The translations under genes were made by a program, and so were the position numbers. Positions 6,394-12,955 of a stretch of 14,113 nt of DNA are shown here, one piece after another. The stretch comes from DAOUMU01 sp034409055 (GTDB taxonomy: Bacteria; Chloroflexota; Anaerolineae; 4572-78; J111), in NCBI GenBank assembly GCA_034409055.1, contig DAOUMU010000451.1:1-14113 (forward strand). Direction: 5' to 3'. Each line of letters starts with the position of its first letter. Positions within the stretch are counted from its first letter, which is position 1. A model generated the notes under the pieces. It had not been told where the DNA came from, did not search any database, and saw only the letters and a list, made by a program, of their open reading frames with translations.

Positions 6394-8810
6394 CGGGATT
6401 TTCATCGTTTATCATTTCATTGGTTCGCCCCCGCTGGCGCAAGGTGCTGCGGGACCTGTGGGAAAACAAAGCGCGTACCCTGCTGGTGGTGCTTTCCATT
6501 GCGGTTGGTGTATTTGCCATTGGCGTGACTTCCGGCTCGCAAGGGGTGTTGGTGCAGGAGATGAATGCCAGTTATGCAACCATTACACCCGAAAGCGCCA
6601 CCATTATTATGGCCGGCTATTTTGATGATGATTTGGTTGAAGTTGTGGCCGGTATGCGGGACGTTGAAACGGCCCAGGGCCAGCGCCACCTTGATGTCCG
6701 TTTCAAACTCAACCCGGAAGACGAGTGGCGCAACCTTGAACTTAAAGCCCTGGCCAACTACAAAGAGATTGAAATCAACAAAATTCAACCCCAGGCTGGA
6801 CAGTGGCCGGTATCAGACAAAAAGCTGTTGATCGAGCGTAAATCGTTGCCCTGGATGGGGGTTGAGATTGGCGATGAAGTGATCATTCAGCGCCCTGACG
6901 GCAAGGAACGGGTCATGCAGATAATAGGTACGGTTCATGACCAGGCCGGGCCTCCGGCCAACTTTGTAGGGCAAGCCAGTGGTTACATAACCCGTGATAC
7001 GCTGGAGTGGCTGGGCGAAAACCGCAACTTTGATCGGCTGGAGATTGTTGTAGCCGAAAACAAGTTGGATCGGGCGCATATCGAGGAAGTAGCCGACCTT
7101 GTCCGCCACAAAATTGAGAACAGCGGTCTGGAGGTGCGATTTATTACCGTCCAGCCGCCAGGAGAGCATCCGGTTAACATTGTCCTGCAACCGTTGCTTC
7201 TATTGTTGAGTGGCTTAGGTGGTCTGGCCCTGGTCTTGAGCGGCTTTTTGGTGGTCAACACAATTTCCGCCCTGCTGGCCCGGCAAACCCGTCAAATTGG
7301 GGTTATGAAAGCCATTGGCGCCAGACGAGATCAACTTGTGGGCTTATATTTTGTCACGGTTTTACTGTATGGTTTGTTAGCATTGCTGGTAGCTGTTCCC
7401 CTGGGTGCGGTTGGGGCTTTTGCTTTTACCAATTTTATGGCAGATTCTCTTAATTTTGACCTGCACCATTTCACCATTTCACCCCAGGTCATTCTCATCC
7501 AGGCAATCATCGCTCTAATGGTTCCCTTGCTGGCTGCGTTGTATCCCATTGTTTCCGGGACAGGTCTCACTGTGCGTGAGGCAATCAGTGAAAATGGATT
7601 GGGGCAAGGCCGCTTCGGCACAAACATTGTTGATTACCTGTTGCAGCAAATACGGGGCGTATCCCGCCCTTTGATGATTTCGCTGCGAAACACCTTTCGG
7701 CGCAAGACCCGCTTGATCCTGACGTTGCTAACCCTGACTCTGGCCGGAACGACGTTTATCACCATTTTCAGCATTCGGGCTTCACTATTGCTAACGCTTG
7801 ATGATGTATTGAAATACTGGAATTTCGACATCCAGGTGCGTTTTGAAAAGGAATACCGGATTAAAAAGATTGAACGGGCTGCCTTGCAGGTTCCGGGCGT
7901 AGCTGCTGTCGAAAGTTGGGGGTTTCAGTCGGTACGCCGGCTGCGGCCAGATGATACTGAAAGCGACAATATTCTGCTTATCGCTCCCCCCGCCGATACC
8001 CAAATGCTTCAGCCGACCTTACTTGAAGGGCGTTGGCTGCGCCCCAACGACACAAATGCAATTGTTATCAACACCGATTTGCTTGCGGATGAACCTGACC
8101 TTATACTGGGAGATGAACTTGTGTTGAAATTTGGGCAACGTGAAACAAGTTGGCAAATTGTTGGCGTGGTTCAGGGCGTTTTGGTGGGGTCTTTTGCTTA
8201 CAACAATTATCCCTATTACGCCCAGGTTGTTCGTGATGTTGGCAAGGCGAGCGGCGTGCAAATTGTCACCGCCCAACAAGATGTGGCGATCCAACTTGAG
8301 ATCGCCCGGGCGCTGGAGGAACAATTCCAGCGGTCCGGTCTCAAAGTGGCCTCTATCAACACCATCGCTGACTTGCGTAACACCGTTGTCTTTCAATTCA
8401 ACATTTTAACTTCCTTTTTACTGGTTATGGCTGTGGTTCTGGCTATTGTGGGCGGGTTAGGCTTAACCGGCACGATGAGCATTAACGTGTTGGAACGCGT
8501 CCGCGAGATTGGGGTGATGCGGGCGATTGGCGCTTCGGATGGGACGGTGTTGCGCCTGGTGATGGTTGAAGGCATGTTGATTGGCCTGTTGAGCTGGTTG
8601 GTGGGCGGTATGGTGGCCTTTCCGGTGAGCAAATTACTCAGCGACCAGATAGGCTTACAACTGTTTCAATCGCCGCTCAGTTACACGTTTTCAATCAGTG
8701 GCACGGTAATATGGCTGGTTATAGTCGCTGTACTGGCCTCTCTTGCCAGTTTCCTTCCCGCCCGAGGCGCGTCTAGACTCACGGTGCGAGAAGTGTTGGC
8801 TTATGAGTAA
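6390..8810 (+). CDS. ABC transporter permease with two FtsX domains
   Basis: An 806-residue permease with two FtsX repeats. Helix 1 (30-50) is followed by a large extracytoplasmic domain (about 52-262), three helices (267-295, 315-345, 366-390), then helix 5 (440-462), a second external domain (about 465-665) and three more helices (668-695, 720-748, 768-790). Each repeat carries the conserved cytoplasmic loop: RQIGVMKAIGARRDQL (301-316) and REIGVMRAIGASDGTV (705-720). The paired ATPase is encoded just upstream with overlapping start and stop. Such mechanotransmission systems export or pull lipoproteins, peptides or lipids out of the membrane; the substrate cannot be read from the sequence. 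The single-polypeptide, eight-helix form can supply both half-permeases. Confidence 0.94.
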   Translation: MTGFSSFIISLVRPRWRKVLRDLWENKARTLLVVLSIAVGVFAIGVTSGSQGVLVQEMNASYATITPESATIIMAGYFDDDLVEVVAGMRDVETAQGQRHLDVRFKLNPEDEWRNLELKALANYKEIEINKIQPQAGQWPVSDKKLLIERKSLPWMGVEIGDEVIIQRPDGKERVMQIIGTVHDQAGPPANFVGQASGYITRDTLEWLGENRNFDRLEIVVAENKLDRAHIEEVADLVRHKIENSGLEVRFITVQPPGEHPVNIVLQPLLLLLSGLGGLALVLSGFLVVNTISALLARQTRQIGVMKAIGARRDQLVGLYFVTVLLYGLLALLVAVPLGAVGAFAFTNFMADSLNFDLHHFTISPQVILIQAIIALMVPLLAALYPIVSGTGLTVREAISENGLGQGRFGTNIVDYLLQQIRGVSRPLMISLRNTFRRKTRLILTLLTLTLAGTTFITIFSIRASLLLTLDDVLKYWNFDIQVRFEKEYRIKKIERAALQVPGVAAVESWGFQSVRRLRPDDTESDNILLIAPPADTQMLQPTLLEGRWLRPNDTNAIVINTDLLADEPDLILGDELVLKFGQRETSWQIVGVVQGVLVGSFAYNNYPYYAQVVRDVGKASGVQIVTAQQDVAIQLEIARALEEQFQRSGLKVASINTIADLRNTVVFQFNILTSFLLVMAVVLAIVGGLGLTGTMSINVLERVREIGVMRAIGASDGTVLRLVMVEGMLIGLLSWLVGGMVAFPVSKLLSDQIGLQLFQSPLSYTFSISGTVIWLVIVAVLASLASFLPARGASRLTVREVLAYE

Positions 8811-8849
8811 GATAATCATTTTGACATCCGTTACAACTTGAGTGGAGTG

Positions 8850-9545
8850 ATGACCCAAACTATTCTCATTGTTGACGACGAACCAAAGATTGTGCAGATT
8901 TGCCGTGATTACTTGACCGTAGCCGGGTTCGCTGTAATTAGCACGGAGACCGGCCCGCTGGGACTGGCTGCTGCCCGGCGCGACCGGCCCGATTTGATTG
9001 TGCTTGACTTGATGCTGCCGGGGATGGACGGTTTGGACGTGTGCCGCAATTTGCGGCAAGACCCGCTGCTTAAAGATATTCCCATCATCATGCTGACCGC
9101 CCGCGTGGAAGAAACCGACAAGCTGATCGGGCTGGAACTGGGCGCGGACGACTACGTAACCAAACCTTTCAGCCCGCGTGAGTTGGTGGCCCGCGTCCGG
9201 GCAGTTCTGCGCCGAGCCGGGGGCGAGTCGCCCCCCGCCGAAATCATCCGGGTGGCGGACCTTAGCCTCGACCGCGCTCGTTACAGGGTCATCCTGCCCG
9301 ACCGCGAAGTGACCCTCACTCCCACCGAGTTTGGCATCCTGGCTACGCTCGCCAGCCAACCTGGCCGCATTTTCTCCCGCGCTCAACTGCTCACCGCCAC
9401 CCGTGGGGTGGCCTTTGAAAGTTACGAGCGGGCCATTGACTCTCACGTTCGCAATTTGCGCCGCAAAATAGAACCCGAAAAGGGCAGTCCTAGGTACGTC
9501 ATCACCGTGCATGGCGTGGGGTACAAGTTTGCCGAAGATAGCTAG
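8850..9545 (+). CDS. OmpR/PhoB-family response regulator
   Basis: A 231-residue transcription regulator. The receiver domain (1-120) has the acidic pair Asp9-Asp10, phospho-acceptor Asp53 in VLDLMLPGMDG, Thr83 (MLTA) and Lys105 in KPFSPREL. The winged-helix DNA-binding domain (about 132-229) ends with the typical HVRNLRRKIEP and YVITVHGVGYKF. ATG 8850 is chosen because the family starts right at the first beta strand (TILIVDDE); an in-frame TTG at 8838 and GTG at 8847 are alternatives. It follows the permease by 39 bases and precedes a HAMP kinase, its likely partner. Regulation of its own cluster is likely but inferred. Confidence 0.95.
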   Translation: MTQTILIVDDEPKIVQICRDYLTVAGFAVISTETGPLGLAAARRDRPDLIVLDLMLPGMDGLDVCRNLRQDPLLKDIPIIMLTARVEETDKLIGLELGADDYVTKPFSPRELVARVRAVLRRAGGESPPAEIIRVADLSLDRARYRVILPDREVTLTPTEFGILATLASQPGRIFSRAQLLTATRGVAFESYERAIDSHVRNLRRKIEPEKGSPRYVITVHGVGYKFAEDS

Positions 9546-9586
9546 AAATTCCCACCCAGCCCCACCACTGCCGGGGTAAACCTATC

Positions 9587-10987
9587 ATGTCAGATACAAA
9601 CAATCAGCGCCAATCCATCCATCAAATTCGCCGCCGTCTGTTTTGGCTCTTGATGCTGGCCTTTGGCGCGGTAGTTTTCTTTACCATTGTTTTGCTGCTG
9701 GGCCTGCTTGCTCTGCTCAGCAGCAAAGCTCCCGCTTCGACAAGCCCCTTTGCCCCAACCTCTTTGCAAGACTCACTTCAGGTTTACTACATGGCCCACC
9801 GCAGTTGGGCAGGGGTCGAGGCGCTTGCGCTGGAAACCGGCATTGGCAGCCGGGCCAATTTTGCCGGAGAGTGGGAAAACGTCGTACTGCTTGATGAAGC
9901 AGGCCGGGTGCTGATTGATCGGGGCCGCACCAATACGGATCTAATCGGACAGATTTACACGCCTAACATTGACCAGAAAGTTTATCCACTTCATTTCAAC
10001 GGCGGTCAGGTTGGAACATTAGTCTATGTAGAGTATTTGCCGCCCAGACCAATCGTTTTCCTTTTGGGCCTGTTACCGGCCGGTATTGTGATTGCGTTCT
10101 TTACCGGGGCGCTGACCCTGATCATCGGCTTGCTGTTGATGCGGCGGGTGGTCACCCCGCTGGCCGGCGTAATTGCTACGGCGCAGGAGGTGGCGGCGGG
10201 TGATTTATCGGCGCGGGTGGCGGTCAGTGGCCCCAGCGACCTCCGCAGTTTGAGCGACTCCTTCAACCGGATGGCCGCTGCCCTGGAGCAAAATGATCGC
10301 GAGCGTCGCCACATGCTGGCCGACATCGCCCACGAGCTACGGACCCCCCTGACCATTATGCGGGGCCGGCTGGAGGGCATTTTAGACGGCGTGTATCCGC
10401 TGGACGAGGCCCAAATTGCGCCAGCCCTGGCAGAGGTCTATATGCTGGACAATCTGGTGGAGGATTTGCGTCTGCTCACCCTGGCCGAAACGGGGCAACT
10501 GTCGCTGGACTGTCGAGAAGTCAACCTGGGTGAAATCGCTGAACATACGGCCAGTCTGTTTGAGGCCGAAGCTGCCGACAAGGACATTGCCCTGACGGTA
10601 CAAGTGGAACCAAATCTCCCCCCGGTGATGGCAGACCCGCAGCGTATTGGACAAGTAATTGGCAATCTGTTGAGTAACGCCCTGCGCTATGTGCCCGACA
10701 GGGGGCAAGTAACGATGACGGTACAGCAGGTAGAAGCAGGCGTAGCTTTAACCGTAGTCGATAATGGGCCGGGCGTTTCTGATACCGACCTGCCTCACCT
10801 GTTCGATCGCTTTTGGCGCGGTGAAAAATCGCGTACCCGATCAGCCGGAGGAGTGGGTCTGGGGTTGGCCATCGCCAAACAACTGGTTGAAGCCCAGCAT
10901 GGGCACATCTACGCCGAAAAGCGGCCTGGCGAGGGGTTACATATAACCTTTATTTTGCCTTATATACGAATACCATCGCCGACCTGA
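9587..10987 (+). CDS. Membrane sensor histidine kinase with HAMP domain
   Basis: A 466-residue sensor kinase with helix 1 (18-45), an extracytoplasmic sensor region of about 108 residues, helix 2 (155-186), HAMP (187-238), HisKA with His249 in DIAHELRTPL, and HATPase with N box GNLLSNALRY (359-368), G1 DNGPG (392-396) and G2 GGVGLGLA (421-428). All catalytic motifs are intact. It lies 41 bases behind the response regulator and closes the six-gene cluster. The sensor region faces the same compartment as the Tat-exported flavoprotein and the permease external domains, so it could sense what those proteins handle. The ribosome binding site is weak. Helix 2 is longer than usual. Confidence 0.95.
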   Translation: MSDTNNQRQSIHQIRRRLFWLLMLAFGAVVFFTIVLLLGLLALLSSKAPASTSPFAPTSLQDSLQVYYMAHRSWAGVEALALETGIGSRANFAGEWENVVLLDEAGRVLIDRGRTNTDLIGQIYTPNIDQKVYPLHFNGGQVGTLVYVEYLPPRPIVFLLGLLPAGIVIAFFTGALTLIIGLLLMRRVVTPLAGVIATAQEVAAGDLSARVAVSGPSDLRSLSDSFNRMAAALEQNDRERRHMLADIAHELRTPLTIMRGRLEGILDGVYPLDEAQIAPALAEVYMLDNLVEDLRLLTLAETGQLSLDCREVNLGEIAEHTASLFEAEAADKDIALTVQVEPNLPPVMADPQRIGQVIGNLLSNALRYVPDRGQVTMTVQQVEAGVALTVVDNGPGVSDTDLPHLFDRFWRGEKSRTRSAGGVGLGLAIAKQLVEAQHGHIYAEKRPGEGLHITFILPYIRIPSPT

Positions 10988-11076
10988 TCGTTTCCTGCGG
11001 CAGCCCGGAGCAGGACAAAGCGTACATCCTGGAGCAGGCCACGATGAAACAGGCCATCTACGCCCTGCTGGAAGTG
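10951..11076 (+). pseudogene. Possible remnant coding fragment
   Basis: Just past the kinase, in another frame, codons read NTIADLIVSCGSPEQDKAY followed by ILEQATMKQAIYALLEVATG. The stretch looks like amphipathic protein with normal codon use, but has no start or ribosome binding site and runs into the antisense of the next gene. It may be the tail of a gene destroyed by rearrangement. I do not recognise the family. It may equally be chance. Confidence 0.25.
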
Positions 11077-11077
11077 G

Positions 11078-11869
11078 CTACCGGGTTACAATCCGGTATA
11101 AGATCTCCCACCCCACCAGCGCCACCAGCCACTGTTCTTTTTCTGCCGTCAGGTTAGCAGCCAGATTTTTGACCAGCGGCGGTGGCAAGGCCTTTCCGGT
11201 GAGCGGTTTGAGCAGAATGGGGTTGCGGTTGAGTTCCGCCAGGAACCGCCCGTTCAACTCTACGGGGCCAAAATAGGGGGTTTGGGCCCTTTTGGTCAGG
11301 CCCCCCAGACCGCCCAGCAGTTGATACTGCCGGTAACAGCCGATAGGCCGGTCATCGGGGGACAGCAGCAAGACCTCTTGCCGGGCTTGCTGAATGGATC
11401 CCAACGGCACACCGTCTACCTCAACCGGCGTCTCTTTTGCGGTTAACCCCAAAAATTGCAATTGCCAGTCGCATTCGGCGGATTTCAGAATCATCGCGCC
11501 TTTGAAATTTTCAATGCGCAGGTCAAAGGCCAGCCAGCCGGGGGCGTCTGGTCGGCTCAAACTTTTTACTTTACCCCGGGCGTGCACGCGGCCCCGTCCG
11601 GCATGGCTGGAATATTCCAGATACGCCGATAAATCGGCCAACGCTGTGGCTTCCCAGGGGAGCAGTTGGGGCGTGACTTCAGCAAAGTACTCATCGCCGG
11701 ATTGGCTCAGGTCTTGAGCGACCTGAGTAGAAATCGCGCGAGATTTTTTGAAAAAAAGAAAAAACACGCCAAACAAGAGAGCCGCAATACCCACAAAAAA
11801 GATTGTTATAACCAGGCACGGTGAAATTGCCAGAATCAGGGTTAATAAATTATTGGGATCATCAGGCAT
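11078..11869 (-). CDS. Single-pass membrane protein of unknown function
   Basis: A 263-residue protein with one strong N-terminal helix (about 8-38), a short basic stretch FFKKSR, and a soluble domain of about 220 residues with no motif I recognise. The soluble part has alternating hydrophobic strands (GWLAFDLRIENFKGAMILKS; WQLQFLGL) suggesting a beta-rich fold, and a late proline-rich KALPPPLVKN. Start choice: the ATG at 11869 has AGGAA 7 bases upstream; in-frame ATGs at 11911 and 11896 lie further up without a site and inside the hairpin leader. It points towards the kinase of the preceding cluster and is convergent with it. A membrane anchor with a cytosolic or external domain cannot be decided. 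Confidence 0.8.
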   Translation of the reverse strand: MPDDPNNLLTLILAISPCLVITIFFVGIAALLFGVFFLFFKKSRAISTQVAQDLSQSGDEYFAEVTPQLLPWEATALADLSAYLEYSSHAGRGRVHARGKVKSLSRPDAPGWLAFDLRIENFKGAMILKSAECDWQLQFLGLTAKETPVEVDGVPLGSIQQARQEVLLLSPDDRPIGCYRQYQLLGGLGGLTKRAQTPYFGPVELNGRFLAELNRNPILLKPLTGKALPPPLVKNLAANLTAEKEQWLVALVGWEILYRIVTR

Positions 11870-11902
11870 GGTTACGTTCCTGTGTAAAAGGGTCATATAG
11901 TC

Positions 11903-11945
11903 ACTGCCCACCTATCACCCCGATATGGGGAGATGGGTAGGCAGT
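11903..11945. repeat. Long hairpin in the leader of the membrane protein gene
   Basis: A 19-position stem with 3 mismatches (arms 11903-11921 and 11927-11945, ACTGCC at the base, CCCC/GGGG at the top) closes a GATAT loop. Outside it GGGTC (11890-11894) faces GACCC (11957-11961). It lies between the predicted start of transcription (about 11964) and the start codon, so the RNA leader would fold strongly. There is no T-run. Confidence 0.65.
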
Positions 11946-11954
11946 AATCAGATA

Positions 11955-11999
11955 ACGACCCTGTAACCACATTATAACACAAAAAACGACCTGTAACAT
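11955..11999 (-). promoter_or_regulatory. Extended -10 promoter flanked by direct repeats
   Basis: On the minus strand TATAAT (11976-11971) is preceded by TGT, an extended -10. The -35 position (11999-11994, ATGTTA) is poor. GTTACAGGTCGT (11997-11986) and GTTACAGGGTCGT (11967-11955) are direct repeats 30 bases apart, one over the -35 region and one over the transcription start, as expected of activator or repressor sites on one helix face. Confidence 0.5.
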
Positions 12000-12029
12000 T
12001 TCTTCAATTTACATTTCAGCGGTCTGAAC

Positions 12030-12058
12030 AAAAAAGGCCGGGAGATGATCCCGACCTT
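12030..12058 (-). terminator. Rho-independent terminator (minus strand)
   Basis: Read on the minus strand: AAGGTCGGGA, loop TCATC, TCCCGGCCTT with one G-T pair, then a T-run (6 T counting the last two bases of the stem). It lies 27 bases past the stop at 12085 and is well placed to end that transcript. Confidence 0.85.
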
Positions 12059-12084
12059 GTTGGTTTCCAAACGTGCCTTTCAAA

Positions 12085-12252
12085 CTATTGAGCCGGCGCG
12101 GTGACCTTCAGCCACTCGTACAGGGTGTTGGTATCGAAATCGAAACTGGCCTCAACCCGCAAAAGGATACCTACCTGGTTCTCTTTCCCGAACTGCAACT
12201 GCCCGCCCATCTCCGCTTCGCCGATACAGAAGAAACGAAGCGGCGATTTCAC
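12085..12252 (-). CDS. Short or truncated protein, C-terminal fragment of unknown family
   Basis: From a possible GTG at 12252 the frame encodes 55 residues including RFFCIGEAEMGGQLQFG and ending FDTNTLYEWLKVTAPAQ. Composition and codons look like real protein, the antisense frame does not, and a strong terminator follows 27 bases later. The frame stays open back to about 12306, where it meets the tmRNA promoter, with no better start and no clear ribosome binding site. It may be a small gene (ATG alternative at 12210, 41 residues) or the surviving tail of a longer gene cut off next to ssrA. Not recognised. Confidence 0.45.
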   Translation of the reverse strand: MKSPLRFFCIGEAEMGGQLQFGKENQVGILLRVEASFDFDTNTLYEWLKVTAPAQ

Positions 12253-12281
12253 CGAGCAGTCTTCTAGCGAGAAACTCTCTA

Positions 12282-12310
12282 TTGTATTTCTAACAATTTT
12301 GTGCTATACT
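12282..12310 (+). promoter_or_regulatory. Promoter of the tmRNA gene
   Basis: TTGTAT (12282-12287) and TATACT (12305-12310) are 17 bases apart. The first base of mature tmRNA is 12 bases past the -10 box, so little 5' trimming is needed. Confidence 0.75.
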
Positions 12311-12321
12311 AAAAACTGCCT

Positions 12322-12727
12322 GGGGATGAAATGGTTTCGACAGGGAAGTGGAAGGTTACAGACTGCGGGCCGAGCTGCTCTAACTCGTTAAACTGGGGCC
12401 AAACAATAATTGCCGAGAAAGTAACTGCTTTCGGGCGCTCCTACAACGCTCTGCCCCTCGCGGCATAGTTTCGTAGCGAGCATCTAATGGTCTGGCAGCG
12501 TTCAGGCCACGTCCGTGTTTCTTCTTACCCCGAGAGAAGGGGCCGGGCGACAGATAAATCGGGGTGCGCTGGGGTGAGGCCGATAAGCCCCAGCTAAGAA
12601 ACGCACCGGCTGGTTTGGGGGAACTTTGGTGGCCAACGAACCCCAAATGAGATTGTGAGTGTCACCTACGCTCGTAGAGGTTTGTAGCCAGCTTTTCTGG
12701 ACGCGGGTTCGACTCCCGCCATCTCCA
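12322..12727 (+). ncRNA. ssrA: Transfer-messenger RNA (tmRNA)
   Basis: One-piece tmRNA that rescues stalled ribosomes with SmpB and tags the stalled peptide for degradation. The 5' end GGGGATGAAATGGTTTCGAC and the 3' end GGGTTCGACTCCCGCCATCTCC are the family signatures and form the acceptor stem GGGGATG / CATCTCC. The 3' bases read ACCT, so the terminal CCA is not fully encoded and must be added. The tag frame ends in SYNALPLAA with TAG at 12466-12468. Reading back without a stop, the resume codon could be GGC at 12397 (giving a Gly-led tag of about 23 residues) or a later codon. The middle, with runs such as CCCCGAGAGAAGGGG, would hold the pseudoknots. At 406 bases it is on the long side. 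Confidence 0.95.
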
Positions 12728-12730
12728 CCT

Positions 12731-12868
12731 AATATTCATCAAACCAGAATTTGGCTTGCCAGTGAGGCAAAAAGTTACTTCCGCCTGATGTCGCTAGCCA
12801 ACTCGTAAAACGTAAAACGTGAAGCGTAATGACTTATCTACAGCGCTAATTCTGGTTCTATGAATATT
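12731..12868 (+). repeat. MITE-like element directly behind ssrA
   Basis: A 138-bp non-coding element with 21-base terminal inverted repeats (12731-12751 and 12848-12868) that match at 19 positions; the shared cores are AATATTCAT and AACCAGAATT. It contains four consecutive 7-mers CGTAAAA, CGTAAAA, CGTGAAG, CGTAATG (12804-12831). Its sequence matches in order the minus strand of 1991-2228. It begins 3 bases after the last tmRNA base. No transposase is encoded. Confidence 0.8.
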
Positions 12869-12870
12869 CT

Positions 12871-12924
12871 TTCTTGTATAACAAGAAGCCTGGTTTGGCC
12901 AGAGCGGCTAAACCAGGCTTCTTG
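12871..12924. terminator. Large hairpin between convergent transcripts, probable bidirectional terminator
   Basis: Arms 12882-12900 and 12906-12924 form a 19-bp stem with one G-T pair and loop AGAGC; the outer 15 pairs are perfect. It lies between tmRNA (+) and the metallopeptidase gene (-). The U-tracts are weak, only the TTCTT of the stem ends. A second small hairpin TTCTTGT / ACAAGAA (12871-12887) shares bases with the large stem, so the two exclude each other. Confidence 0.6.
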
Positions 12925-12955
12925 ATTCGCCTACCTGTGCCGGTAGGGTATTCGC

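Noticed and set aside
8821..8849. TTGACA before the response regulator as an internal promoter
   Set aside because: No -10 box is found at a usable distance; GGAGTG stands at the expected place.
8691..9512. 273-codon minus-strand open frame
   Set aside because: It is antisense to the response regulator, which has every family motif; GC-rich coding DNA often leaves such frames open.
12073..12267. 64-codon plus-strand frame
   Set aside because: The opposite strand carries the more protein-like sequence and a matching terminator.
12380..12646. 88-codon minus-strand frame inside tmRNA
   Set aside because: It lies wholly within the tmRNA gene and has no protein-like features.
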